This document shows, piece after piece, positions 48,950 to 58,311 of a DNA stretch of 64,000 nt. The DNA lies in NCBI RefSeq assembly GCF_947487305.1, contig NZ_CANKWH010000003.1, positions 1 to 64,000 on the forward strand, written 5' to 3'. A model generated the notes under the pieces. It was not told the DNA's origin and did no database searches. It saw only the letters and a list, made by a program, of their open reading frames with translations. Position 1 is the stretch's first letter. Every line of letters begins with the position of its first letter. The position numbers and the translations under genes were made by a program. The stretch is from an uncultured Paracoccus sp. (GTDB lineage Bacteria > Pseudomonadota > Alphaproteobacteria > Rhodobacterales > Rhodobacteraceae).

Positions 48950-49637
48950 GTTTCGCGGAGTGCGGCTGGCGCTTGGTGATTTCCGCCTGTCTGCCGATCT
49001 GACCGTCGGGGCCGGGGCGCGGGTGGCGCTGATCGGGCCGTCGGGCTCGGGCAAGTCGACGCTGCTGGGGCTGATCTCGGGCTTCCTGATCCCCGATCAG
49101 GGGCAAGTGCTGTGGCAGGGGCGCGATCTGGCGCCACTGTCGCCGGGCAAGAGGCCGGTCTCGGTGCTGTTCCAGGACCAAAACCTGTTTCCGCATCTGA
49201 GCGTCGGGCAGAATGTCGGCCTTGGGTTGCGTCCCGATCTGCGGCTGTCACCGGCCGAGCGGGATCGGGTTGCAGGCGCACTGGCACGGGTCGGGCTGCA
49301 GGACATGGCCGACCGCCGACCGGCGCAGCTCTCGGGCGGCCAGCAAAGCCGGGTGGCGCTGGCCCGGGTGCTGCTGCGGGCGCGCCCGATCCTGCTTCTG
49401 GACGAACCCTTCGGCGCGCTTGGACCGGCGCTGAAGGACGAGATGCTGGACCTGCTGGCCGAGATTGCCGGGCAGACCGACGCCACGGTGCTGATGGTCT
49501 CGCATGATCCCGATGACGCGCGCCGCTTTGCCGCCGAGACCATCGTGATCCATGACGGCCGTGCCGATCCGCCCGTGCCGACCGGTGCGCTACTCGATGA
49601 TCCGCCGCCGGATCTGAAAGCCTATCTGGGAGGATAG
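48942..49637 (+). CDS. thiQ: Thiamine ABC transporter ATPase
   Basis: 231 residues. Walker A GPSGSGKST, Q-loop FQDQNLFPHLSV, signature LSGGQQSRVALARVL, Walker B ILLLDEPFGALGP and H-loop MVSHDPDDA. It is the energising subunit of the thiamine importer and last gene of the riboswitch operon. Confidence 0.95.
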   Translation: MLEFRGVRLALGDFRLSADLTVGAGARVALIGPSGSGKSTLLGLISGFLIPDQGQVLWQGRDLAPLSPGKRPVSVLFQDQNLFPHLSVGQNVGLGLRPDLRLSPAERDRVAGALARVGLQDMADRRPAQLSGGQQSRVALARVLLRARPILLLDEPFGALGPALKDEMLDLLAEIAGQTDATVLMVSHDPDDARRFAAETIVIHDGRADPPVPTGALLDDPPPDLKAYLGG

Positions 49638-49703
49638 ATGGACGAGCATTGCGCCCGGCAGGAGTTTCGCCCCATCATGCGGCGAAAAGCGGAAAGGAAG
49701 CGG

Positions 49704-50504
49704 ATGAAACGGTTGCTCATCACGGGGGCAGCGGGCGCGCTGGGGCAGATGTTGCGGGAACGGCTGGCGCCGATGGCCGAGGTGCTGCGGCTGTCGGACA
49801 TCGCGGATCTGGGCCGGCCGGCGAAGAACGAGGAAGTCTTCAGCTGCGATCTGGCCAACGAAGAGGCGGTGTTCGACATCGTCGCCGATTGCGACGGCAT
49901 CGTGCATCTGGGCGGCGTTTCGGTCGAGCGGAGCTTTGACCAGATCTCGCCGGCGAACCTGCGCGGGGTCTATAACCTCTACGAGGCGGCGCGGGTGAAC
50001 GGCATGCCGCGCATCCTTTTCGCCAGCACCAACCACACCATCGGCTACTACAAGCAGGACCAGCGCCTGCACGCCAGCGACCCGGTGCGGCCCGACGGGC
50101 TTTACGGCGTCTCCAAGGTCTTTGGCGAGGCAATGGCGCGGATGTATTACGACAAGTTCGGTCAGGAAACGGCGATCGTCCGCATCGGCTCGTGCACGGC
50201 CGAGCCGCAGGACTGGCGGGCCTTGGGAAGCTGGTTCAGCCATGACGATTTCGTCTCGCTGATCGGCACGGTGTTCCGCGTCCCGCGCCTTGGCTGCCCG
50301 ATCATCTGGGGCGCGTCCAAGAACGATGCCGGCTGGTGGGACAATTCGGCGGCAGGCTACCTGGGTTGGGCGCCGCAGGACAATGCCGCCGACCACCTCG
50401 ACCGGATCCAGTCCGAGGTGCCGCGCCCGGCGAAGAACGCGCCGGTCGCCGTCTACCAGGGTGGCAGCTTCACCGCCGAGCCGATTCACCGCGAGAAGAA
50501 GTAG
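49704..50504 (+). CDS. udh: Uronate dehydrogenase
   Basis: 266 residues of extended-SDR type. It closely follows Agrobacterium-type uronate dehydrogenase: KRLLITGAAGALGQMLRERL, GIVHLGGVSVE, FASTNHTIGYY, GLYGVSKVFGE with Tyr134 and Lys138, and VRIGSCTAEPQ and GCPIIWGASKNDAGWWDN. It oxidises glucuronate or galacturonate to the aldaro-lactone with NAD+. It starts 67 bp after thiQ with GGAAAGGAAG upstream, and ends at a strong terminator. It belongs functionally to the sugar-acid cluster downstream. Confidence 0.92.
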   Translation: MKRLLITGAAGALGQMLRERLAPMAEVLRLSDIADLGRPAKNEEVFSCDLANEEAVFDIVADCDGIVHLGGVSVERSFDQISPANLRGVYNLYEAARVNGMPRILFASTNHTIGYYKQDQRLHASDPVRPDGLYGVSKVFGEAMARMYYDKFGQETAIVRIGSCTAEPQDWRALGSWFSHDDFVSLIGTVFRVPRLGCPIIWGASKNDAGWWDNSAAGYLGWAPQDNAADHLDRIQSEVPRPAKNAPVAVYQGGSFTAEPIHREKK

Positions 50505-50540
50505 TTCCGGACCCTTGAGGGCCTGACCGGACGCCAAATC

Positions 50541-50580
50541 AGAAGATCGCGCCTCAACTGGGGCGCGATCTTCTTCATTT
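50541..50580 (+). terminator. Terminator after udh
   Basis: AGAAGATCGCGCC / GGCGCGATCTTCT, a perfect 13-bp stem with an 8-nt loop, followed by TCATTTT. Confidence 0.9.
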
Positions 50581-50662
50581 TGTGCAAAACTCGGGCAGGG
50601 CGCCGCGTTTTCCCCGCATCTTTCCCGCGGACATCGAGGTTTTTGCAGGGCTGGCACATAAA

Positions 50663-50672
50663 TGGTATACCA
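50663..50672. promoter_or_regulatory. GntR-type operator TGGTATACCA upstream of the TRAP operon
   Basis: A perfect 10-bp palindrome with A/T flanks (aaa...gaatt), 54 bp before the dctP start. It equals the core of the ExuR/UxuR hexuronate operator (TTGGTATACCAA) known in enterobacteria. The same 10-mer occurs at 61671-61680. Confidence 0.7.
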
Positions 50673-50726
50673 GAATTGCGGAAACCATGTTAGACGGCGT
50701 GCCATCGCAGAGGAGGACTGACGAGA

Positions 50727-51737
50727 ATGACCATCAAGAAAACCATGATCTGCACCGCTGCCCTGATCGGACTGGCCGTGCCGGCGGCAGCCGAAACGCT
50801 GCGGATTCAAACGCATTACGCCCCCGAGACCACCTCGGGCAAACTGGCGCAGGGCTTTGTTGACCAGGTTGCCGCCGATTCGAACGGCGATCTGACCATT
50901 GAAATGTTCTATTCATCCTCGGTGGTGAAGACGGTCGAGACCTTTGACGCCGCTGCCAACGGCATTCTCGATTGCGACATGACCGGCGGCGCCTACCAGA
51001 CCGGCAAGAACCCCGCCTTCCAGTTCGTCGGCGACATCATGGGCGGCTATGACGTGCCGCAGCAGCAATATGACTGGCTGAAGCAGCCGGGCAATATCGA
51101 GCTGGTGCAGGCGCTCTACAACCAGTACGGGATGCAGTTCATCGGCTGGTGGATGTATGGACAAGAGGCGCTGGCCTCGTCGAAGCCGCTCGACAATCTC
51201 GCCAGCCTGAAGGACTGGAAATTCCGCTCGCCCCCGGGGATGGAGACCGAGATCTTCGCAAAGCTCGGTTCGAAGCCGGTGGTGATGGATTTCACCGAGG
51301 TCTTCACCGCGCTGGAAACCGGCATCATCGACGGGGCCGATGCCTCGGCCATCTCGAACAATGTGGGCCTTGGTCTCTATGACGTGGTGAAGAACGCCAC
51401 CTATCCGGGATTTCACTCGATGCCCGCCGACCACCTGGCCTGCAACAAGACCAAATGGGACAGTCTGACCGACGAGCAGCGCGCCGTGGTGCAGAAGGCG
51501 ATGGACGACCTGTCGATCCGCTCGGCCGAGACCTTCGCCGCCGCCAACGAGGAAGCGGCCAAGGCGCTGACCGAGAAGGGCATCCATATTTCGGACTGGT
51601 CGCAGGAAGACCGCGCCGGCTTCCGCAAGGCGGCGCAGGATACCTGGCAGGAATGGGCGGCCAAGACGCCCGAGGCCAAGTCGCTGGTCGACAGCCACAT
51701 CGCCTACATGAAGGAAATCGGTCTGATCACCGAATAA
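50727..51737 (+). CDS. dctP: TRAP transporter substrate-binding protein DctP
   Basis: 336 residues with a signal peptide ending PAAAETL. Features of DctP binding proteins include the arginine-containing DWKFRSPPGMETEIFAKLG that binds the carboxylate and DFTEVFTALETGIIDGADA. It captures a sugar acid in the periplasm. An attenuator hairpin follows, then dctQ and dctM. The ligand is inferred as a hexuronate or related acid from the surrounding enzymes. Confidence 0.9.
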   Translation: MTIKKTMICTAALIGLAVPAAAETLRIQTHYAPETTSGKLAQGFVDQVAADSNGDLTIEMFYSSSVVKTVETFDAAANGILDCDMTGGAYQTGKNPAFQFVGDIMGGYDVPQQQYDWLKQPGNIELVQALYNQYGMQFIGWWMYGQEALASSKPLDNLASLKDWKFRSPPGMETEIFAKLGSKPVVMDFTEVFTALETGIIDGADASAISNNVGLGLYDVVKNATYPGFHSMPADHLACNKTKWDSLTDEQRAVVQKAMDDLSIRSAETFAAANEEAAKALTEKGIHISDWSQEDRAGFRKAAQDTWQEWAAKTPEAKSLVDSHIAYMKEIGLITE

Positions 51738-51749
51738 TCCGGCTCGCGC

Positions 51750-51783
51750 GGCGCGGCCCGGAAGTGGGCCGCGCCATGTTTTT
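51750..51783 (+). terminator. Attenuator between dctP and dctQ
   Basis: GGCGCGGCCC / GGGCCGCGCC, a perfect 10-bp stem with a 6-nt loop, followed by ATGTTTTT. It would let the binding protein be made in excess over the permease. Confidence 0.8.
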
Positions 51784-51796
51784 CCCGTGAAAGGAC

Positions 51797-52603
51797 ATGG
51801 CGATGCAACCTGCGATGCGCTTTGGCAAGGACATGATGTGGCCGGCGATCTTCGTCGCGGCGATGATGTGGGTGATCTGGTATTTTCCGCGCTTCATCGT
51901 CTCGATGGGCAAGGCCAATGACAATCTTCTGTCAAAATACCAGTCCGCCGGGCTGATCGACTATGTCTTCGCGCTGGTCGCGCTGGTGGCGCTGGTCATG
52001 GGCATCCGCACCGCCCGCGCCACCAAGGGCGAGATCGAGCTGCGCAGCAGCTTCGACCGTTTCGCGCTGTTCGTGTCGCGCGTGACCATGCTGATCCTGA
52101 CCGGCGTGGTCGGCGTCATGTTCTTCGAAGTGGTCGCCCGCTATGTCTTCGAGCGTCCGACGCTCTGGGCAAACGAGACCTCGCTGTGGATGGCGGGGTT
52201 CATCTACCTGCTCTCGGGCCTCTATGCGATGCAACAGCGCTCGCATATCTCGATCTACCTCGTCTATGACCAGATGCCGCGCGGCCTGCAGCGGGTCTGC
52301 GACCTGATCTCGACCGGGCTGATCTGCCTGTTCGCGCTGGCGATCCTCTGGGGGTCATGGACCGAGGCCGCACAGAAATTCATGCGGTGGGAGACCTTCG
52401 GCACCGCCTTCGACCCTCCCTTGCCGGCGACGATGAAGATCATGGTGATCTTCGCCACGCTGGCCATCGCGGCGCAGGCCGTCGCCAACCTGATCGTCGA
52501 CTGGCATCGCGGCCCGGAGAGCCATGGCGTCGTGGATGAAAGCGAAGTCGGCGAGATGATCGAATCCGCCCAGCACCAGTTCGACCACTCCAAAAGGGCG
52601 TAA
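51797..52603 (+). CDS. dctQ: TRAP transporter small permease DctQ
   Basis: 268 residues, longer than the usual 160-200. There are two extra N-terminal helices (WPAIFVAAMMWVIWYF and YVFALVALVALVMGI) before the standard four-helix DctQ domain (MLILTGVVGVMFFEVVARYVFERPTLWANETSLW...). It supports DctM in the inner membrane. dctM follows after 3 bp. Confidence 0.88.
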   Translation: MAMQPAMRFGKDMMWPAIFVAAMMWVIWYFPRFIVSMGKANDNLLSKYQSAGLIDYVFALVALVALVMGIRTARATKGEIELRSSFDRFALFVSRVTMLILTGVVGVMFFEVVARYVFERPTLWANETSLWMAGFIYLLSGLYAMQQRSHISIYLVYDQMPRGLQRVCDLISTGLICLFALAILWGSWTEAAQKFMRWETFGTAFDPPLPATMKIMVIFATLAIAAQAVANLIVDWHRGPESHGVVDESEVGEMIESAQHQFDHSKRA

Positions 52604-52606
52604 TTC

Positions 52607-54199
52607 ATGGATATCTCGACGATCTCGATCATCCTTCTGGGTGCGCTTTTCCTGCTCTTGATCATCGGTATGCCGCTTGGCCTCGCCTCCGGCGTGCTGG
52701 GCGTCGCGGTGCTGGTGATGAAATTCGGCCCGACGCTGCTGTTTGCCGATTTCGGCAGCGGGCCGCTGAACATCATCGGGCAACGCATCTACGGCATCCT
52801 GACCGATTACGTCCTGATCTCGGTGCCACTCTTCATCCTGATGGCGAACCTCCTCGAACGCTCGGGCATCGCCGCCGAGATGTACAATTCGCTGAACGTC
52901 TGGCTGAACCGCACCCGCGGCGGCATCGCGCTGGTCACTTCGATCATGGCCGTCATCATGGCCGCCATGTCGGGCATTATCGGCGGCGAGGTCGTGCTGC
53001 TGGGCCTGATCGCGCTGCCGCAGATGCTGCGGCTCGGCTATAACCGCAACCTCGCCATCGGCACCATCTGCGCCTCGGGTTCGCTTGGCACCATGATCCC
53101 GCCCTCGATCGTGCTGATCATGTACGGCATGATCACCGAGACCTCGATCAAGGCGCTGTTCACCGCCAGCTTCCTGCCGGGCTTCGTGCTGGCGAGCTTC
53201 TATCTGATCTACATCTTCGTCCGTGTCCGCCTGCATCCCGAGGATGCGCCGCTGCCACCCCCGGTTCCGGGCGAGCCGATGGGGTCCGAGAAGGCCGCGC
53301 TGTTCGGCACCTTCCTGCTGACCCTGCTGGCCGGTGGCACCGGGGCGCTGGCGCTGCGGGCGATCTTCCTGACCGTCACCGGGCAGAATGCCGTGGTGAC
53401 GGGCGTTGATCCGATCGCGCTTGGCACACCGGCCCATGCGCTCTGGCTCAGCATCATCGCGCTGGCCGCCATCGCCGTGATCCTTTTCGTCTGCGGGCGT
53501 GAGCGTCTGGCTGTCTCGTGGGGCATGGGCAAGGGCATGGTCGCGCCGCTGATCGTCATCGGTGTCGTGCTCGGCTCGATCTACGGTGGCGTCACCGGCA
53601 TCACCGAGGCCGCCGGCATGGGCACCATCGCCGTCGCCGTCATCGCCACGCTGCGCGGCGAGATGACCATGGATCTGCTGACGGAATCGCTGAAGCGCAC
53701 GCTGAAGGCCACCGGCACGATCCTGTGGGTGACGATCGGCGCCACCGCGCTGGCCGGGGCCTATACCATCGTCGGCGGCCCGAACTATATCGCCAGCACC
53801 ATCATCGGCTCGGACATGCCGACCATGGTCGTCATCCTGATCATGATGCTGATCTTCCTCGTTCTTGGCATGTTCATGGACTGGGTTGGCATCGTGCTTC
53901 TGGTCATCCCGGTCTTCCTGCCGATCATCAGCCAGCTGCCGATCGAGGAGATCGGTTTCATCGGCCAGATCGCGCCGGAGCATCTGGCCATCTGGTTCGG
54001 CGTGGTCTTCTGTATGAACATGCAGGTCAGCTTCCTCTCGCCGCCCTTCGGTCCGGCCGCCTTCTACCTGAAGTCGGTGGCTCCGCCCGACATCTCGCTG
54101 ACCGACATCTTCAAGGGGTTCCTGCCCTTCATCTGCCTGCAGCTTCTGGCCCTGTCGATCCCGCTGATCTGGCCGAATATCGTCTCTCTCTTCCTCTGA
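52607..54199 (+). CDS. dctM: TRAP transporter large permease DctM
   Basis: 530 residues, larger than the usual ~430. N-terminal LASGVLGVAVLVM and the ERSGIAAEMYNSL, GSLGTMIPPSIVLIMYG and GGVTGITEAAGMG motifs are typical DctM. About 100 extra residues in the middle (roughly 200-310) add helices and a periplasmic or cytoplasmic loop. It performs Na+-driven symport of the substrate delivered by DctP. Confidence 0.92.
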   Translation: MDISTISIILLGALFLLLIIGMPLGLASGVLGVAVLVMKFGPTLLFADFGSGPLNIIGQRIYGILTDYVLISVPLFILMANLLERSGIAAEMYNSLNVWLNRTRGGIALVTSIMAVIMAAMSGIIGGEVVLLGLIALPQMLRLGYNRNLAIGTICASGSLGTMIPPSIVLIMYGMITETSIKALFTASFLPGFVLASFYLIYIFVRVRLHPEDAPLPPPVPGEPMGSEKAALFGTFLLTLLAGGTGALALRAIFLTVTGQNAVVTGVDPIALGTPAHALWLSIIALAAIAVILFVCGRERLAVSWGMGKGMVAPLIVIGVVLGSIYGGVTGITEAAGMGTIAVAVIATLRGEMTMDLLTESLKRTLKATGTILWVTIGATALAGAYTIVGGPNYIASTIIGSDMPTMVVILIMMLIFLVLGMFMDWVGIVLLVIPVFLPIISQLPIEEIGFIGQIAPEHLAIWFGVVFCMNMQVSFLSPPFGPAAFYLKSVAPPDISLTDIFKGFLPFICLQLLALSIPLIWPNIVSLFL

Positions 54200-54212
54200 A
54201 GGCACCACCGAC

Positions 54213-55706
54213 ATGACCCGTATCGTGATCCTCGACCCCGCCGACAATGTCGGCACCGTCACCGGCGCGCTGGCCAAGGGGGAGCAGGGGGCCAATGCCG
54301 CCATCCCGCGCGGCCACAAGATCGCGCTGGCCGACATCCCGAAAGGGGCCGAGGTCACGAAATACGCGCAGGTCATCGGTTGGGCCTCGGAGGAGATTGC
54401 CAAGGGCGATCATGTTCACACCGAGAATGTCGAGTTTCGCAACATCAGCCATGAACATGTCTTCGGGGTGAACCTGCGCCCGGCGGCCACGCCGGCGAAG
54501 ATGGACCGTTTCATGGGCTATCGCCGCCCGAATGGCCGGGTCGGAACGCGGAACTTCATCGCCATCCTGACCTCGGTCAACTGCTCGGCCACGGCGGCGC
54601 GGCAGATCGCGGCGCATTTCACCCCCGAGAAGCTGGCCGATTACCCGAATGTCGATGGCGTCACCGCCTTCGTCCATGGCACCGGCTGCGGCATGGCCGG
54701 GTCCGGTGACGGGTTCGAGGCGCTGCAGCGCGTCATGTGGGGCTATGCCAGGAACCCGAATGTCGGCGCGGTGCTGATGGCGGGTCTGGGCTGCGAGATG
54801 AACCAGATCGACTGGCTGATCGAAGCCTATGGCCTGACCCCCGGCCCGCTGTTCCAGACGATGAACATCCAGGACGTGGGCGGCTTGCGCAAGACCATCG
54901 AGCTGGGCGTGAAGAAGGTCGAGGCGATGCTGCCCCTCGTCAACGCCGCCGAGCGGACGGAATGCCCGGCGAGCGAGCTGATGGTGGCGCTTCAATGCGG
55001 CGGCTCGGACGCCTGGTCGGGGATCACCGCCAACCCGGCGCTTGGCTATGCCTGCGACCTGCTGGCCGGTCAGGGCGCGACCGGGGTTCTGGCCGAAACG
55101 CCCGAGATCTATGGCGCCGAACACCTGCTGACCCGCCGCGCGGCCAGCCCCGAGGTCGGCGAGAAGCTGCTCGGCCTGATCTCGTGGTGGGAGGATTACA
55201 CCGCCCGCAACAAGGGCAGCATGGACAACAACCCCAGCCCCGGAAACAAGAAGGGCGGCCTGACCACCATCCTCGAAAAGTCACTGGGCGCGGCGGCCAA
55301 GGGCGGCACCACGCCGCTGAACGGCGTCTACAAATATGCCGAGCCGGTGACGGCGCGGGGTTTCACCTTCATGGACAGCCCTGGCTATGATCCGGCCTCG
55401 GTCACCGGCCAGATCGCCTCGGGCTGCAACCTGGTGGCCTTCACCACCGGGCGCGGTTCGGCCTTTGGGTCGAAACCATCGCCCTCGATCAAGATCGCCA
55501 CGAATAGCGAGATGTATGGCAGGATGACCGAGGATATGGACGTGAATGCCGGCCGCATCCTGACCGGCGAGGCGACGGTGGAAGAGGTCGGGCGCGAGAT
55601 CTATGAACTCCTGTTGCGCATCGCCTCGGGCGAGAAGTCGAAATCCGAGGCGCAGGGTCTGGGCGATTACGAGTTCGTGCCCTGGCAGATCGGCGCGGTG
55701 ATGTAG
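54213..55706 (+). CDS. UxaA/GarD-family altronate or galactarate dehydratase
   Basis: 497 residues. The N-terminal SAF domain (about 1-90; GHKIALADIPKGAEVTKYAQVIG) precedes the catalytic domain with NFIAILTSVNCSATAARQIA, HGTGCGM, GLGCEMNQ, CGGSDAWSGITANPALG and GCNLVAFTTGRGSAFG. Members dehydrate altronate, galactarate or related sugar acids using Fe or Mg. The N-terminal and catalytic parts are fused as in UxaA. It follows the TRAP permease by 13 bp and likely acts on the imported acid or a derivative. The substrate cannot be fixed from sequence. Confidence 0.9.
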   Translation: MTRIVILDPADNVGTVTGALAKGEQGANAAIPRGHKIALADIPKGAEVTKYAQVIGWASEEIAKGDHVHTENVEFRNISHEHVFGVNLRPAATPAKMDRFMGYRRPNGRVGTRNFIAILTSVNCSATAARQIAAHFTPEKLADYPNVDGVTAFVHGTGCGMAGSGDGFEALQRVMWGYARNPNVGAVLMAGLGCEMNQIDWLIEAYGLTPGPLFQTMNIQDVGGLRKTIELGVKKVEAMLPLVNAAERTECPASELMVALQCGGSDAWSGITANPALGYACDLLAGQGATGVLAETPEIYGAEHLLTRRAASPEVGEKLLGLISWWEDYTARNKGSMDNNPSPGNKKGGLTTILEKSLGAAAKGGTTPLNGVYKYAEPVTARGFTFMDSPGYDPASVTGQIASGCNLVAFTTGRGSAFGSKPSPSIKIATNSEMYGRMTEDMDVNAGRILTGEATVEEVGREIYELLLRIASGEKSKSEAQGLGDYEFVPWQIGAVM

Positions 55707-55713
55707 CCCACCG

Positions 55714-56634
55714 ATGCCGACCAGTGCCGAAATCCTCGCCCGGCGGCTGAGGCCGAAGGGCGATGATCCCGACGCCGCCGACCGTCTGGCCGGGATCGCC
55801 ATCTTCACCTGTGCGGTGGCGCTGTTTGCCGTGGTCGATACCTCGGCCAAATGGCTGATCCTTGCCGGCGTGCCGACGCTGACCGTGGTCTTCGTGCGCT
55901 ATTTCGGCCATCTGGCGCTGATCCTCGCCGTGACCCTGCCGCGCGACGGGCTGAAAAGCTTCCGCTCGGTGAACCCGAGGCTGCAATTCTTCCGCTCGAT
56001 GTGCCTGCTCGGCTCGACGCTGTTGAACTTCACCGCGCTCAGCTTTCTGCCGCTGCCGGTGGCGATCTCGATCATGTTCGCCGGGCCGATCTTCGTGACG
56101 CTGCTGTCGATGCAGCTTCTGGGCGAGCCGGTGACGCGGGCAAGGCTCGCGGCGGTGGGGTTTGGCTTCCTGGGCGTGCTGGTCGTGGTCCAGCCCTGGG
56201 GCGGGGCGTTTCACCCGGCCATGCTGATCTCGATCTGCGCCATGCTCTGCGCCTCGATGTATTTCATCCTGACCCGCCGGCTGTCGAACGAATCGACCAT
56301 CACCCACCAGATCTGGTCGGGGGGCGTTGCGACGGTGGTGCTGCTGCCGATCCTGCTTCTGCACTGGGAATGGCCGCAGGGGGTGCTGGAATGGGTGGTC
56401 TTCGTGCTGATCGGCCCGGTGGCGCTGGCTGCGCATACGCTGGTGGTGCAGGCGCATCAGAAGGCGCGGGCCTCGGTTCTCGCGCCGGTGGTCTATCTGC
56501 AGCTGATCTTCGTCAGCATCACCGGCTATCTGGTCTTTGGCGATATCCCGGGCCTCAGCGTCATCACGGGCGGCGGAATCATCATCGCCGCCGGGCTGTG
56601 GCTCAGGCAGATCGAGCGGGCGAGCGCGCGTTAA
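55714..56634 (+). CDS. DMT-superfamily EamA transporter
   Basis: 306 residues with ten membrane helices as two EamA repeats (first AVVDTSAKWLILAGVPTL..., second ISICAMLCASMYFILTRRLS...). The start follows the dehydratase stop by 7 bp. It could export or import a metabolite of the pathway; direction and substrate are unknown. A charged N-terminal stretch of ~25 residues precedes the first helix. Confidence 0.88.
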   Translation: MPTSAEILARRLRPKGDDPDAADRLAGIAIFTCAVALFAVVDTSAKWLILAGVPTLTVVFVRYFGHLALILAVTLPRDGLKSFRSVNPRLQFFRSMCLLGSTLLNFTALSFLPLPVAISIMFAGPIFVTLLSMQLLGEPVTRARLAAVGFGFLGVLVVVQPWGGAFHPAMLISICAMLCASMYFILTRRLSNESTITHQIWSGGVATVVLLPILLLHWEWPQGVLEWVVFVLIGPVALAAHTLVVQAHQKARASVLAPVVYLQLIFVSITGYLVFGDIPGLSVITGGGIIIAAGLWLRQIERASAR

Positions 56635-56644
56635 TCGGCGCGCG

Positions 56645-57337
56645 TTAGTCAGCACCTGAACCGGCGCCGAAATGCGCCTCGATATTGCCCAGCATTCCGG
56701 TCATGTGATTGTCGATATGGCGGCGGATCTCGGCCGGGTCGCGACGGCTCAGCGCCTCGATCATTCCGGCATGATCGCCAAGCGTCCGGTTCATGTCATG
56801 GCGCTGTCGCGCCGAGAGAAAGCGGATGCGCCAGAGCCGCTGCAGATATTCCTGATGGGTCCGGGCCAGCGCGGCATTGTGGCTGGCGGCGACGATGGCC
56901 GAGTGCATCGCCATGTCCAGCCCGAAGACATCGACCTTGTCGCCGCTGTCATAAAGCTCGGCCACTTCGCGCGCCTGTTCGCGGATGCGGTCGATTTCCG
57001 CGTCCGTGGCGTTGCGGCAGGCCAGTTCGCCCGACATCAGCTCCAGCATCCGCAAGACGGCGATCTCGTCGCGCACCTCGTCAAGGCTGGGTGCGGCGAC
57101 GATGGGGCTGCGCAGCGGGCGCAGCGTGACCAGACCCTCCTTGGCGAGGATGCGCACCGCTTCGCGCAGCGGCGTGCGGCTGATCCCCAGCCGGTCGGCA
57201 TTGTCGCGTTCCTTGATCTGGGTGCCGGGCGGCAGGTCGCCGTTCAGGATCTCGCGCCGCAGCTGGTCGGCGATGGCGGCGGGAATGGTGCGGTCCGCGC
57301 CATGATCCCCGCTCTGCGCTGACTCGGCGTCCATCAT
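56645..57337 (-). CDS. GntR/FCD-family transcription regulator of the sugar-acid cluster
   Basis: 230 residues. N-terminal winged HTH (AIADQLRREILNGDLPPGTQIKE, GISRTPLREAVRILAKEGLV) and C-terminal FCD ligand domain with the metal-binding pattern DMAMHSAIVAASHN, GDHAGMIEAL and HIDNHM. This subfamily includes ExuR/UxuR, which bind TGGTATACCA sites; two such perfect sites occur at 50663 and 61671. It probably represses the flanking operons and is released by a sugar acid. Its gene converges with the DMT gene and is followed upstream by the oxidoreductases on the same strand. Confidence 0.9.
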   Translation of the reverse strand: MMDAESAQSGDHGADRTIPAAIADQLRREILNGDLPPGTQIKERDNADRLGISRTPLREAVRILAKEGLVTLRPLRSPIVAAPSLDEVRDEIAVLRMLELMSGELACRNATDAEIDRIREQAREVAELYDSGDKVDVFGLDMAMHSAIVAASHNAALARTHQEYLQRLWRIRFLSARQRHDMNRTLGDHAGMIEALSRRDPAEIRRHIDNHMTGMLGNIEAHFGAGSGAD

Positions 57338-57358
57338 GGCGACCCTCCCGTGATGCGG

Positions 57359-58300
57359 TCAGTTGACCGGCGTTGACAATGCGGTCCCGTCCAGCCCCGC
57401 GCGCAGGTTCCGGCGCTGCAGATCGCCCATCGCCCCACGGGTCTCGACCGTTGCCGAGCCGATATGGGGGAGGGGGTAGAGGTTGTCCAGTTTGACCAGA
57501 CGTTGATCCACCTTAGGCTCGCCCCGGAACACGTCCAGCGCCGCGCCGCGAATGGTGCCATCCGTCAGCGCCGCGATCAGCGCCTCTTCGTCGATGACGC
57601 TGCCGCGCGAGATGTTGACCACCACGCCATCGGACCCGAGCGCGTTCAGCACTTCCGCATCGACCAGCCCCTGCGTCGCCGGGCCGCCAACGATGGCGAT
57701 GACCAAGTCATCCACCGCCCCGGCCAGCTCGACCGGATCGGCGTGATAGGTCCAGCCCATCGGCGCGTCCTTGGGGCTGCGCGACTGGTAATGGATCTCG
57801 GATTTGAAGGCGGCGAGCCGGTCGGCGATCTCGCGGCCAATGCGACCCATGCCAAGGATGCCGATGCGCCGCCCCGACATCTTGCGCCCTAGCGCCAATT
57901 CGCCCTTTGCCGCCCAATCGCCGCTGCGAACAAGGGCCGCGCCGGGTTCAAAGCGGCGGTTCAGCGCGATCAGCAGGCCCACCGCCAGATCGGCCACATC
58001 GTCATTCAGCACATCGGGGGTGTTTGTGACCTTGATGCCGCGAGCACTGGCCGCAGCCACGTCGATGGCGTCATAGCCCACGCCGAAATTGGCGATCACC
58101 TTCAGCCCCGGCAGCTTGTCCATCTCGGCTGCACCGAAGGGTGTGCCACCGGCATAGGCGAGGCCGCGGATGCCTGCCCGCTCGGACTCGGTCAGCGTCT
58201 CGATCTCGTCCGGTCGGGCCAGCAGCTTTGCGCCGAAATCCTCGCGCAGCGCGGTGGCGTCGCGGTCGAGATAGGGGCCGATGGCCAGCGTATCCGTCAT
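57359..58300 (-). CDS. D-isomer 2-hydroxyacid dehydrogenase
   Basis: 313 residues. The Rossmann domain has GILGMGRIGREIADRL, then NISRGSVIDEEALIAAL with catalytic Arg, the Glu in DVFRGEP and the His in LPHIGSATVETR. It reduces 2-keto acids such as hydroxypyruvate, glyoxylate or 2-keto-sugar acids with NAD(P)H. It lies between the GntR gene and the SDRs on the same strand with small gaps, so it is probably part of that operon. Confidence 0.9.
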   Translation of the reverse strand: MTDTLAIGPYLDRDATALREDFGAKLLARPDEIETLTESERAGIRGLAYAGGTPFGAAEMDKLPGLKVIANFGVGYDAIDVAAASARGIKVTNTPDVLNDDVADLAVGLLIALNRRFEPGAALVRSGDWAAKGELALGRKMSGRRIGILGMGRIGREIADRLAAFKSEIHYQSRSPKDAPMGWTYHADPVELAGAVDDLVIAIVGGPATQGLVDAEVLNALGSDGVVVNISRGSVIDEEALIAALTDGTIRGAALDVFRGEPKVDQRLVKLDNLYPLPHIGSATVETRGAMGDLQRRNLRAGLDGTALSTPVN

Positions 58301-58311
58301 GTCCTGTTCCT

